Assembly (NCBI GenBank): GCA_031308135.1
Contig: JAHLJT010009419.1
Coordinates: 67,098,223-67,162,222, forward strand
Length of the DNA stretch: 64,000 nucleotides
Direction: 5' to 3'
From: Acheta domesticus
Taxonomy: Eukaryota; Arthropoda; Insecta; Orthoptera; Gryllidae
Part shown: positions 1 to 11,099 of the stretch, piece after piece
How the letters are laid out: the number at the start of each line of letters is the position of its first letter
Numbering within the stretch: position 1 is the first letter of the stretch
Position numbers and translations under genes: made by a program
Notes under the pieces: generated by a model
Databases searched by the model: none
Told to the model about the DNA's origin: nothing
What the model saw: the letters and a program-made list of their open reading frames with translations, nothing else

Positions 1-339
1 GTGGAAGTCTATCCATTGTGCATTATAAGATTTAGGAGATATGTTGTGTCCCTATTACAATCGAATCTGGAGAAGCGAGAGTTCAAGGGAACTGAATTTC
101 TTTTTTGCTTATCGAGGTTTCTCACTAATCCGAGATTTTCGCTTATACTAGAACGAGTAACATTTCTCATTAATACAGGTTTCAAAAAGACAGCAAATAT
201 GCAATGTCAAATATGTATTGCAGAGGTGTTATATAGGATGTCACAGAAAGCCGTTTACACAGATCTTTAATACCTCCAATAAAAAATGTAAAAATATGTT
301 TTTTAGTCACAATGATCATTTAACATGTTCAAAATGTCC

Positions 340-1130
340 TCAATTGGCAGAAATGCATCGTCTACAACGTTTTGGAACAGATCTACAGACAGGTGGTTCA
401 TACGGTTCCGTAGGAATGGATTCACTAGCAGTCACAACAGCCGCTCCCATGTCATTCAGCGTACGCAGTTTTGTGGCGTAAACAGTATTCTTCAGAGTTC
501 CTACAGACAAAAGTCTAACTGCGTTACATCGGGGGATCTGGATGGATACTCGACACTTCCTCGTCACCCTATCCACCTCTCAACAAATGTTTCATTGAGG
601 AATTGCCGCATGTTTTGGTGGTAATGTGTCGGTGCGCCGTTTGGTGAAGAAAACAATCTTTACCTGGATAGAGTTGACGAACAGCTGTCACAATTGCTTC
701 CAGCAACATGTTAAGATAAACAGCACCTGTCACTTTTCTTTCAAAAAAGAATGGCCCTAAAAGTACTCTGACAGACACACCACACCACACTGATAATCCA
801 GGAAGATTAACAGCTCGTTCTTCCACAAAATTGGAATTTTCTTTCGCCCAATATACTTAGTTGTGGCGATTGACAGTTTGATTCAAATTAAAAATCTCAT
901 CAGGACAAACAATCAAATCAGTCAACTGTTCATTTTCACACATTCAGTTACAAAATTGGAGACGGATCGTCTTCGTTTAACGATTGAAGGAACCTGGGAA
1001 TGTAGGATTTCCACTTTTCTTGGTGTAAAATGCGGTGGATACTTCTTACTTACACCTGACTCACGCGAAGTTTGCCGTATGGACTTCTTTGAGGACCTTA
1101 AGAAACTTTGTCTCACTGCTTAAATCCTTT
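340..1130 (-). pseudogene. Degraded Tc1/mariner-like (DDE_3) transposase
   Basis: The minus strand reads a broken transposase of the insect DDE_3 type. An N-terminal helix-turn-helix part (about 1116-922) contains the motif RQTSRESGVSK. Next comes a segment with DLIVCPDE, where the first catalytic Asp would lie, and an in-frame stop after NRHN near 860. Then comes the very typical ERAVNLPGLSVWCGVSVR (about 820-770). The C-terminal part (576-340) contains LKNTVYATKLRTLND and CRSVPKRCRRC. Members of this family cut and paste DNA between terminal inverted repeats. Here the middle QDGAPPH-type motif is not readable, frames change at least twice, and stops are present, so it is inactive. The family call is confident from the conserved motifs. 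The element ends were not located, and the left flank (1-340) may be its 3' non-coding part. Confidence 0.8.
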
Positions 1131-1424
1131 CTTCGTTTAATACTGTAATGTTTCCTCGATCCCTTACTATCTTGTTTTTATTGCATTAATTATTTATCAC
1201 TTAATTAAACCCATTTAATGGTCCCTGACTTTCTCTCATTCAAACAATTATCTGTTTATTTACCTTAAGTTCGCCCTGAATTATGGACGCAATATAATTT
1301 GGGTGGCTAGCTCAGTAATATGCCCCCGGGCGTTTTCGTGACAGTACAATACTTACTCTCTCAGAGCTCTCCTCCTGGTATCGTGGGCTGAAAAACACCG
1401 CTTGTACAAGGTTTCGGTTGGTAA

Positions 1425-3010
1425 TCCTTTTTTACTTTCCCGTATACGTACGTATACACGGAGTGATATACGTAGTATAGGGAAAGTTATGTAATGCTGC
1501 GCGAAAAAATGGCCAATTTTCGGCGGAAAAAAATTAATTGCCGGGCCGTGAAAACGAATAAGTGGATAAAACCAGTTGCTAAATTAAGAAAAAATCCTCT
1601 ATCTCGTGGTGTGGTCAAAATCCATGATTTGTTGCTTCTTTATACTTAAAAATCGATTGACGGCATTCCGTCCGTCTGTCCGTCTGTGGTCAACGCTAGC
1701 GCCTAAACCGTTCCGTCGATTTTCTTCAAAATTGATATTCCCCAGTCGATCTGATTCTAGTCGAAGCTTTGTGATTTTGAAAAAGATTCTTCAAAATTTG
1801 GGGGTACTTTATATGAAGCCCCCCGGGGATTTTCAACATTTTCTCAAAAACGGCTCCAAATTTTTTATTTAAATTTCTTGTATGAATAGAGGAAAATACA
1901 CTTTTTAACATGGCATAGGTCCGATTTTCACGTACAGCTCTGAATTTTCGAAAATTGTGAAAGTTTGAATTTTTTTCGGCGTCTTTCTCCAACTACAAAA
2001 TTGAAGATGGAGATTTTTTCTTCAAATAAAATTTGTTCTGCTTATTGAGTTCTTTAGTAAAGGTCATGTAAATGTTTTTCACAATTTTGGTAGTTTTCTT
2101 GCAATATTGCGTGCAATATGTGCAATTTTAAAAATTACAAAAACAAGATTTTCTCAAAAACGGCTCCAACTTTTTTCTTTAAACTTTTGGTAGGGATAGT
2201 GGTAAATGTACTCTATCAATGACATAAAAGCCATTTTGGTCTATCGGTTGGTTTTTTCAAAAATTACAAAAATGTAAATTTTTTTACTTGTCTCGCACGT
2301 CGTTAATATTTACATTATCGGCGATTTTTTTACATTATTATATTTACGAGTATATATGCTTTAAATAATGTCAAGTAAAGTTTCTCGAAAACACTACCGA
2401 TTTCTGTGAAAAGTAGCTCAAATTTCGGCATTTTCAGAAATGCTCAAACGTCATTTTCTCGTATATGGCTGCAATTTTTTTCTTGAAACTTTTGTAACGG
2501 ATAGTGCTAATTACACTCATTAGTATAGCGTGAAGTTTATTTTGAATTTTTTTTTGTTTTTTTTTTCAAAATTATAAAAATGTAATTTTTTTGAAAGATC
2601 TCTCACATCTTTAATATGCACATTATCCGCAATTTGTAAAGATGATTATATTTGTGAGTGTACGTGCTTCAAATAACTTCAAGTATTTTGAAAACTCAAA
2701 AATTTTCTTTGAAAATGAGCTTCAAATTTCGCATTTTTAGTAGTGCTAAAACGCCATTTTCTCTTAAACGGCACATAATTTTTAAAAGAAAATTGCCATT
2801 TACGGCTAGGTTTTTGTGTTCTTTAATATTCTAAAATTAATGTTTCTGTTCTACCAATAGGAAACCGAAAAATTAAGAAAATGACAAAAAAATGTACTTT
2901 TGGCGATGGTAGATGGTAGCTGGCAAGAAAGAGTATGTGGCAATTCCGAATAGCTAGCGAAGACCCAGGAAAATAGAAAACTAATACGGGAAAGTCTGTG
3001 CCATTCTGTT
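1425..3010 (+). repeat. Modular AT-rich repeat, copy A (near full length)
   Basis: Non-coding repeat shared with 5475-7053, 27860-28538, 36715-37480 and 57370-58200. The left part holds a perfect palindrome CGTATACGTACGTATAC (about 1441), then GGGAAAGTTATGTAA (1480) and a TCCGTCCGTCTGTCCGTC stretch. The body holds four diverged modules that each begin with TTTTCTCAAAAACGGCTCC or a variant, at about 1839, 2149, 2454 and 2757, so the period is 303-310 bp. The right part (2835-3010) ends in ACGGGAAAGTCTGTGCCATTC, but the usual terminal GTAGCACCACTAGTTT is missing here. No coding potential is evident, so it is probably a non-autonomous element. Confidence 0.8.
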
Positions 3011-3084
3011 TCTGTTTTTTGACAAATAAATAAATAAAATAAAATACGGTCATACTTAATTTTTTCAAAATACGAGTAGTTTTT

Positions 3085-3285
3085 CTTTCATTTTGTGACA
3101 AACGTAATAGGCCGCTGTAAATTTACTGCGCTTCGGACAGCTGGATGCGTCGTAAATTAGAATGTGCAATTTTGTATATTATTTCTTTCTTCGTTTCTTA
3201 CATTCGAACTTTGTTATAGACTTACACATTAATATTTTAGAAATTGTTTATTTTGAAATATTTAAAATAAGTAAAAAGAATTAAT
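3085..3285 (+). repeat. Repeat segment shared with 37565-37755
   Basis: The sequence from about GTGACAAACG through GAATTTACTG, TTCGTTTCTTACATT and TTTTAGAAATT resembles 37565-37755 over roughly 180 bp. In both places it follows a copy of the modular repeat, so it is probably another part of that family rather than unrelated DNA. No gene is visible. Confidence 0.6.
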
Positions 3286-3719
3286 AGCTCTCAGAATAGC
3301 GACAATGCAGGGTCTGCAACAATGGAATTCACTTTGCGCTCGTGAATATCTGTGAATTAGTGTCATTGTTGTGACCTAATGGAGCTGTATGAAAAGGAGT
3401 TATAATTGTCTAATTTATGTTGATATTTGCAGGCAAATATTTAGTTTTGCACCAAATGCTGTACCATTTGTAGTGAGTAGAGAATTTGTTGCATGGTTTT
3501 AAAATACTCTTCCCTAATCATGGCCCGATGGAAGGTATTTCTATATTTCCAGGGTATCAGGCTTCTTTTTCCAATACAGGGTTACAACACTTTTGCATTC
3601 TATTTTTGTGAAGTTGTAGAATTCACATAGTTCTGACAACACTGCAATGGAAATAGTGAGTTCCAAGCGAAGATGTTAGTAGCGCATAAAGTGCAATATT
3701 ACAGTACTACTTAGCTGTT

Positions 3720-3765
3720 TCCTCTAATACGGGAAAGTAAGTGCTGTTGTAGCACCACTAGTTTT
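3720..3765 (+). repeat. 3' terminus of the modular repeat (short fragment)
   Basis: CTAATACGGGAAAGTAAGTGC followed by TGTAGCACCACTAGTTTT matches the right end seen at 7053, 8722, 27826 and 53757. It stands about 0.7 kb downstream of copy A, which lacks exactly this end, so it may be the displaced end of that copy. Confidence 0.6.
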
Positions 3766-3766
3766 A

Positions 3767-4995
3767 TATATTTACTAGCATAAAACGAAAATGAGGATGG
3801 TTTTTCTGACTTTGGACTCTTGGACTCTTCAACGATCTCCCTCATCTATTTTAGCCTACTAATTTCGAATATACGCATACATTGACATAAAACTGAGCAT
3901 TATTTGGCCATGTACGCGATGTCAAGAGAAAATCGCTCTCAGTTTCTTGTTACATTTGCTTTTCTAATTTGCGAGTACGTTCATATTTTGTACCTCTGAA
4001 AATAAAATATTTTGGTACCTAAAAAATAAGAGAATCCTAGAGGGGTCTCATCTCGAAAGAAGTTGGCAATACGAAAATGCGAATAATTAAGGATTATGTA
4101 ATATTGAGTCAATGTATTAATCTGAAACATTTCTTGTAACAAATAATAAACTTGTATAGACTTGGTATGAGCTACTGTAATATTGTATCCGCAAATATAG
4201 TAATTATTAATATCTGTTAATGTCGATTCATTATGATTTTCTCTACCAAACATACGAGGGGATAAAGATTTTTTTGTTTTATATGCAATACAGGAAAATA
4301 GAATAGAAGGGAATGGAATAAGAACATCCATTCATCCAGATGCAAAAATACACTTTTCTACAAAATTGTAAATTATTATAGAATTGATATTACGAGATGA
4401 TCATGTTGAAATAAATATTTTATTTCACATTGTTCAATGCAGAAAGGCTGCCAATTTGTATTTTAAGTTTACATTCACGAAAATAAAGAAGGGTATTATA
4501 TCCGTTAGATTTGTACTCGCCAGAAAGCCATACGTTGCTGAATTCTCCTTGCCGTCCGGTTTAAGTGTAACCATGTAATTTTCTGAATGTTTTTACAATT
4601 TATATTGACGCAGTTGTTTTCTTTACCTATGTCTATGGTGATATTGAAGGTACAATTTAAACTATTTTTTTTTCCAAGAACAATTTGTGAATATCAAAAA
4701 CACACTGCTGAGACTGCTCGTATACTTCTTTTCATGTTACTTTGCTTGTAACATTTGATCCCCTAGGAAAAAATAGCTTTTCTGTTTTATGATTAAATAT
4801 CATATCTAAAAACAAACTTTCTCTTCTAAAGACTAGAAAGCCCATTTTCACGAAATAAGTGACTGAAAACTTAAAAGATAACGTTCCATTTGATGTCAAA
4901 ATTAACACCAGAGTACGTCATTAACAGAATCGTGAATGTGTAATATATTCTTATATTGCGTTTCTGCCTAATTGTACCGCGTATTCTTGGCTGTC
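3767..4995. other. AT-rich spacer, no recognisable gene
   Basis: Short open frames (for example minus 4331-3981 and plus 4384-4578) have AT-driven composition and no familiar motifs. I see no repeat that I can match elsewhere in the window. Confidence 0.5.
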
Positions 4996-5065
4996 TGGGA
5001 TGAGCCGCGTCTCAGTCGATGGAGCTGACGTTTCGACCATCTTGTTGTGGCCTTCAGAGCTCTAC
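4996..5065 (+). repeat. Half-arm of a foldback repeat
   Basis: Contains GAGCTGACGTTTCGACCAT followed by TGTGGCCTTCAGAGCTCT, similar to the left arm of the foldback at 44027-44185. Only one arm is visible here. Confidence 0.4.
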
Positions 5066-5175
5066 TGCTGTACTGCAATAAAAATCTTTAGAACTCGGTT
5101 GTATTTTTTCCGTTATAGACGGTATTAACAAATCGTCGCCATTTTCAGTGGGCCACTCGTCTCATGGTTTCCATC

Positions 5176-5347
5176 GCCTGTCTGCAGGCGACCTGGAAAC
5201 ATACTGGCAACAATAGCTTGACACTTTACAAGACGGACCCAATGGAATTTGAATCACGAGCGCCTGTCTGCAGGCGACCTGTAAAAATATTGGCAACAAT
5301 AGCTTGACCCTTTGTAACAGGGATCCTCTTCAAATTGGAACACAAGC
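5176..5347. repeat. Two-unit tandem repeat, 86 bp period
   Basis: Two adjacent units each begin with the palindrome-bearing GCCTGTCTGCAGGCGACCTG (5176 and 5262) and continue with TGGCAACAATAGCTTGAC. The units differ by scattered substitutions. Confidence 0.75.
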
Positions 5348-5474
5348 GCAATACAAGTGTGAGCGGTATAATTTCCGTATTTGAGATTGCGATCCCAATC
5401 CCTTCTTCGTTCTCGGCATAGTGTAGCCATTATATATTAATCGAAATACTTCGTAATAGCTCGAAAGCGACAAC

Positions 5475-7053
5475 TGCAATTTGTGAGATTTTCTAATTTT
5501 TAAAAATTCTAAATTTAAAAAACGGGAGATTTTCGGGAAGAAAACTGTTATTTCAGGGCCCTTGTCACGAAAAAGTGGATAAATCCAATTGCTGAATTTA
5601 AAAAATCTCCTAATACGTGGTGCAGACAAAATCCCTGTTTTGTTGGTCTTTCATACTGAAAACCCAATTGAAAGCAAAACATCTGTTCCTCCGTCCGTTC
5701 GTCCGTCCGTCCGTCCGTCCCTCCGTCCGTCTGTGAACTAAACCGTTCAGCCGATTTTCTCCAAAATTGATACTCCTCAATCGATCTGGCTGAACGTGTG
5801 GCCCCTTGAATTTGAACCGATGTTTTAGTTTTGGAGGGTACTTTACATGAAGCCCCCCGGACATTTTCAAACTTTCCTCAAAAACTGCTGCAATTTTTTT
5901 CTTTAAATTTCTTGTATGAATAGAGTAAAATGAACTTATTGAAGGTGGTATAGGTTCGATTTTCATGGTTATCTGTGAATTTTCGAAAATTGCAAAAGTT
6001 TGAAATTTATTCGGCATCTTCCACCAACTACAAAATTTCAGATAGAGATTTCTCCTTCAAATAAATTTGTTCTTCATAGTGAGTTTTTTATTTAAGGTCA
6101 TGTACATTTTTTGAAAATTTTAGTAGTTTTCGCGCAATATTGCGTGTAATATGTGCAATTTGAAAAAATACAAAAACAAAATTTTCTCAAAAACAGCTCC
6201 AAATGTTTTCTTTAAACTTTTGGTAGGTACAGTGCTAATTGTACCCTATGAGATGACAGAAACTCCATACCGCTCAATTATTGTTTTTTCAAAAAATACA
6301 AAAATGTATTTTTTTACTTGTCTCTCACGTCGTTATTATTTACATTAGTGGTGATTTGTTTACACTATTATATTTACGACTTCAAGTGTTTAAATAATAT
6401 CAGTTATATAAAGTTGCTCGAGAACTCAACCATTTTCTGTGAAAACTAGCTCAAAATTCCGAATTTTCAGAAACGCTCAAACGCCATTTTCTCATAAATG
6501 GCTCCGAATTTTTTCTTCAAAATTTTGGAACGAAGAGTGCTAATTGCACTCTTTAATATGCCGTGAAGTTCATTTTGGGGTATTTGATTGTTTTTCAAAA
6601 AATTACACAAATGTAATTTTTTTGAAAGATCTCTCACGCCTTTAATATGCATATTACCGGCAATTTGTAAACACTATTGTATTTGTACGTTAATGTGCTT
6701 TAAATGACTTCAAATGAAGTTTTTGAAAACTCAAAAATGTTCTGTGAAAATGAACTTAAATTTCGCCTTTTTAGTAGCGCTTAAACGCCATTTTCTTAAA
6801 AACGGCTCCAAATTTTTAAAAGAAAATTGCCAAATAGGACGAGGTTTTTTTGTTGTTTAATATTTTAAAATTAATGTTTCCGTTCTACCATTAGGAAACC
6901 GAAAAATGAAAAACTGTCAAAAACATGTAGTTTGCGCGGCAATAGACGGCAGCTGGGACGAGTATGTTGCAATTCCGAATAGCTATCGGAGACCGAAGGA
7001 AAAAGAAAACTAATACGGGAAAGTCTGTGCCATTCTGTAGCACTACTAGTTTA
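5475..7053 (+). repeat. Modular AT-rich repeat, copy B (with 3' end)
   Basis: This copy has the same order of parts as copy A: AAAAAGTGGATAAAT, a run of TCCGTCCG units near 5690-5730, CAAAATTGATACTCC, then four modules starting near 5873, 6182, 6487 and 6791. It finishes in GTGCCATTCTGTAGCACTAC and TAGTTT at about 7053. The module spacing (304-309 bp) is conserved with copy A. Open frames inside it, such as plus 6151-6348, are by-products of AT-rich repeat sequence. Confidence 0.85.
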
Positions 7054-7054
7054 A

Positions 7055-8204
7055 ATTAAACTGAAATTCAGATTCAAAAGATATTACGCGTAACCAGTTT
7101 CTGAATTTGTAAATAATTTGGGCGCCAGGAAATGTTTACAGTAAAATCTCTGATTACTTATTATTAATTCAGTTACTAATTATTTATTATCATTAATGTC
7201 AGGTATATTACTTATAAATGAACTACTGCTAGCTCGGTCGACTGGGTTCTTATGAAATAGTTGTTGCCACTACTCTGCAACCAATTACTCAATCTTCCAT
7301 CCATATGGAGTGGCTGAAAAATAATCCTGAAATATCTACTCTCGGATTGCACGTAATGGCAAATGAGAATCAGCTTTCTTTCAAACTACGATTTATAGTT
7401 TATTATGCATGCAAGATTATGTTATTTAAACTATCATGGATTATTTCAGATTAGCATTAGGTCATGCCCTTTTTTTGTTATTGCAATAACAGCGTTATAG
7501 AACCTGTATCCTTTCTTGATTCTTCGCGCACACGAGGCTTCACGTTTGACGTTGCCACGAAGTCTTGTTATCACTGTAGACACATCTTCTTTCTTGTTGA
7601 AGTCTACAATGATCCGCGACCAAGTCGAAACTTCTAATCACTTCACAAACACTACACTCTTTGTCTTGCGCCTCAAGTGGGCGCCTAGTTCAAACTGATT
7701 AATTTTTCCAAGACGGAATAATATCCCTCACACATTATTTTCTATTACCTAACCCTCAAACTCACAGTTCACTGGTAAGATTTATAAGCCAACTTTTGTA
7801 GCTAATACAAAATATAGTAAGTTCACTTTTCAGTTCACTCGCTAAAATAATACAGGTCCAAGTTTGCAATGGTATAACATGTAAATTTTATAAGTTTTGG
7901 TTGCACTTCCGATGCCGATATATTCTAAGTTCAAATTCAACGTTCACTCCCACGAAATATCACAAGTCCTGATTTGATATTTAACTTCGAGAAATTTTCT
8001 AAGTTCCAATAAGTATCCCTCGAACTTAACAATGCGCGCAAGCGATCCGTTTCACCACCACGACACGAGACGGAATGCCTTTAATTTTAACCTGGTCAAC
8101 CCTTCAAATTTCGCCGTATTTGTCTCTCCATTGTTTTAACAAACTCCGCGATGCATCCGCCGACGTCACCCTTCTTACCCTATTTTTCAACCAATCACGA
8201 TCAT
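7055..8204. other. Unassigned spacer
   Basis: No coding family is recognised. From about 7740 to 8030 the sequence is rich in short recurring phrases such as AAGTTCACT and TTCTAAGTTC, as seen in some LTR or non-autonomous repeat bodies, but no terminal repeats could be paired. Confidence 0.4.
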
Positions 8205-8390
8205 GCGGTAGTTATGGTGTCTTCTGTACCTGCTTCTAAACGAACTTATATTTCTCGTTGCTACGGTGCCACACGGCGTGTTTGCACCCTAGCAACCCAG
8301 TTCTTGTGGTAACTAAGGTGTCACCTACACCGTCTCTGAACGAACTCGTATTCTTTGCGTTGCTACGGTGCTACCTGCGTCCCTGCATCA
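8205..8390. repeat. Two-unit tandem repeat, about 111 bp period
   Basis: A unit with GGTGTCTTCTGTACC, AAACGAACTTATAT and CGTTGCTACGGTGCCAC is followed by a diverged second unit with GGTGTCACCTACACC, GAACGAACTCGTAT and CGTTGCTACGGTGCTAC. Confidence 0.65.
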
Positions 8391-8479
8391 TAGAAAAACA
8401 AGTATTTTGTGATATCTACAATATTTCGTCCTAAATTTGCCCAATAAACGTCCGTCACTTTTGGTATGTCACAACAGCT

Positions 8480-8722
8480 ACAAATGTTTCAAAGAAAATT
8501 GCCATTTAGGACGAGGTTTTTGTATTTTTTAATATTCTGCAATTAATATTTCCGTTCTATCATACCCACGAAAAATTAAGAAAATGTCAAAAACTGCAGT
8601 TGGGCAGCGATAGATGGCAGCTGGCAAGAGTATGTGGCAATTCCGAATAGCTAACCTAGACCCATAGAAATAGAAAACTAATACGGAAAAGTCTGTGCCA
8701 TTCTGTAGCACCACTAGTTTAT
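8480..8722 (+). repeat. Modular repeat, copy C (3' part only)
   Basis: Begins inside the last module (CAAAGAAAATTGCCATTTAG) and runs through ATGTGGCAATTCCGAATAGC to GTAGCACCACTAGTTT. The 5' 1.3 kb is missing while the 3' end is intact. Confidence 0.8.
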
Positions 8723-8849
8723 CTTGAATTCGCAACAAAAAATGTGGTTTGTAAATTCAGCGCTTTGTGGCTTTTAATATTTAATCATATTGTATACATT
8801 TAAAGCAAAATAGTCATGTACACTGAAATTTAACTACGATATTTACAAA

Positions 8850-9659
8850 TACTACTAAAAGGACGAAGACTTGTCATTTTGACGGGTGTTAGCATGTCAA
8901 AGGTGTTAAACAAAATCCTTTCTGGGGAAAGTAAATAAAAACGTGATTCTTAGTACATTGCATCACGCAGTAAATATTTATGAAATAACTGCCAGAAACG
9001 TCCAGAAATTGCACAATTTGTAACGAAACAAAATGTGAAGTTGACATCCTTGATGAAATGGGGCGCTTGGATACTCTGAAATTCGGTTGTAACTGGTGGC
9101 CAGAGCACGTAGTTTTCAATGTTCTGGATATGGCGGCCATCAATACATGTATATTATTCAGAGGGATGACGGGAAGGAAAATATCTCACCAAGATTATTA
9201 TTTTCAAATTATCAGAACAAGCATCTGTCTATTTACGCCCGAGCAATCGGCAATCTTCAGAGAAGCGATATTTGAAAAACCTCCCAGATAGGAAAATGTG
9301 ATGGCAAGAACAAGTCTAGCATCTGCTACAATACGCTGGAAACACCTTTTTACTTGGCCCACTGCTTTGAAGCTTTGGAGAGTTTGATTAATAAAATGTT
9401 CTGAGGATCAAGAACTTTATAAGATAAAAATGAAAACCGTTTTATTTATGTTAAATATTAATGTTATTCTTTCTTATAGACATCCATTGTTACATATCCA
9501 AAAAAAATCGTAGCACAACAATAACATTCTTTAACAAAACAGAATGGATTTAAAATACGAACGATTGTATTGATAATTACGCTGCAAAATTCGTACTCGT
9601 CAAAATGACGGTGTCCTCCTACGTGGTAGAAAGAGAATCGGTCGTCCTCCTAGTGTTAA
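8850..9659 (+). mobile_element. Truncated piggyBac element with end-like repeats
   Basis: The right end reads inward from TTAA (9656-9659) as CACTAGGAGGACGACCG. The left end shows ACTAAAAGGACGAAGAC (about 8854). Both ends carry a subterminal GTCATTTTGACG-like block in inverted orientation (8873 and 9600). Between them lies a piggyBac transposase C-terminus. A clean TTAA immediately before the left end was not found, so the left boundary is approximate. At 0.8 kb the element has lost most of the transposase. Confidence 0.6.
8935..9400 (+). pseudogene. piggyBac transposase C-terminal relic
   Basis: Plus-strand frames give VILSTLHHAVNIYE, then NETKCEVDILDEMGRLDT with frame breaks, then WWPEHVVFNVLDMAAINTC and GRKISHQDYYFQ. 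This order (a threonine- or serine-rich strand, the GGVDxLDQM helix, the RWP motif, the LDxxxxNAxxL helix, then K-I-S-R-R-D) is the end of the piggyBac DDD transposase domain. A Cys-poor remnant of the C-terminal zinc finger may follow (CDGKNKSSIC). Frames change and the GGVD motif is altered to CEVD, so the copy is dead. The upstream catalytic domain is absent. Confidence 0.7.
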
Positions 9660-10142
9660 GGTCTAGAACGCTTCGCTTTGAAGTTAATTAACTATTTAGG
9701 CAATAACAGTGCTTCGCGAGTGTTGTGGGTTAAATTTGACACCAATATTTAGATGCCGTTTTTCAACAAATCTTTCTTATTTTTAAACTAACATGCAATT
9801 CGACACGTCTACGTGACGTTGGCTTTCTCGAGTGACCTCATTTACAAAGAATGCTTGCGTGTGGGTGCCGCAAACGTAATTACACTACTGAAATATTATA
9901 GGAGTCGATTTTGTATGAAGTACTCAAGTTGCATTATGGACCGAATCATCATCAGAATTAGCGTGAAAAGAATACGAAGATGAATTTTCAGTTTTATTAG
10001 CGTTGTCACTGACAAAAATTTTCTCACAATCGATAGGGCAGACGTATCAATGAATTGACGGAGAAAAACGGGATATTACAATGGATGCCGAGGGAAACTA
10101 CAAACACCACCCAAGAATATTGCTTTAAACCCCTAACTCAGA
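9660..10142. other. Spacer, nothing recognised
   Basis: Unique-looking AT-rich sequence. No ORF of note and no repeat matched within the window. Confidence 0.5.
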
Positions 10143-10215
10143 GGTAAACTAGTGGTGCTTCAGAATGGCACAGATTTTCCCATATTAATTTTCTAGTTTC
10201 TTTGGTCTCAGCTAG
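10143..10215 (-). repeat. Modular repeat, copy D (3' tip, inverted)
   Basis: The plus strand begins AAACTAGTGGTGCTTCAGAA and reads through the complement of ACGGGAAAGTCTGTGCC and the GGCAATTCCGAATAGC block. It is the terminal ~70 bp of the family in minus orientation. Confidence 0.75.
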
Positions 10216-10234
10216 CTATTCGGACTTGCCACAC

Positions 10235-10520
10235 ATCGAGCAAGTGCTGCCGGTAGGCGAGGCGCCTCCCGCGGTTGTTTCTACCCTTTCTTCCTCTTGG
10301 GTCGGTGCTGCACCATCCTCCTACCTGAGTGCGCTGACGTTCGGTGAGACACCTTCGCCGGTTGTCTCCGCTCTTTCTTCCTCTTTTGGATCAGTGGTCG
10401 GTGCTGTACCGTCCTCCTACGTGGAACCGCTGCCAATGGGCGAGGCACCTTCGGCGTCTCCCCGTCCTCGGTTCGCGGCAGTGGTCGGTGCATCACCACT
10501 ACATGAATGCACCGCCGGAT
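10235..10520 (+). repeat. GC-rich minisatellite, three ~90 bp units
   Basis: Three units share GGCGAGGCGCCTCC/GGTGAGACACCTTC/GGCGAGGCACCTTC, then TTTCTTCCTCTT and GTCGGTGCTGCACCATCCTC. The units are in frame with each other, so the plus strand stays open for 106 codons (repeated VPSSYL- and GEAPS-like phrases), but this is probably a consequence of the repeat length rather than a gene. It abuts copy D directly. Confidence 0.7.
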
Positions 10521-10529
10521 GACGTGGCA

Positions 10530-11099
10530 TCTTCTCGTTTTTAACTGCTTCTAAAAATCATTCGGAATATTCTATGCATACTCTTCTGAAGACGCTGTAT
10601 TCTCGAAAGACTCTTCCCACATTATATTTTCTTCAAAATAAACTGTAATCTATATTGACACTGGTTTTAGAACTCTCATGTATTGTAGGATTTCGCAGTA
10701 ATTTTTTAGTACTCACTTCTCTCGTGTAATTGCACCAATCTCTGGTTGTCTGATGATTTGTTTCTAATTCACGTTCCGCCAGAATAATATTTGTTATATT
10801 TCTTGACCAGCAATACAAAAATAGTAAATATTTTCGAAATGGCGATTTAGAACAACGATTATGGTCACGTATGGATTTGGATTTGTGGCATTATTGTTCT
10901 GATGAAACTTATATTAGTGTTTTACACTTTATTTTGATATCATGACCGTGACAACACACTCAAATGTCTTATAATATTCTTGTTTCCTCGAAGAAATCAG
11001 TTATATCTTCCTCTGTTTTGTAGTTTTTAGCGAGTCTCAGGAAATTCGTTCTAGCACTCGTAATAACAAATTATAAAACTAGGAGACAAAGAAATATCT
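10530..11099. other. Spacer, nothing recognised
   Basis: AT-rich sequence without a supported gene or repeat. Confidence 0.5.

Noticed and set aside
1..270. 89-codon open frame at the window start
   Set aside because: No motif, AT-driven composition, and it lies beside a minus-strand transposase relic whose 3' flank it probably is.
6151..6348. Open frame with IFSKTAPNVFFKLLV-like phrase
   Set aside because: It is a translation of the repeated TTTTCTCAAAAACGGCTCC module, seen in all copies and broken differently in each.
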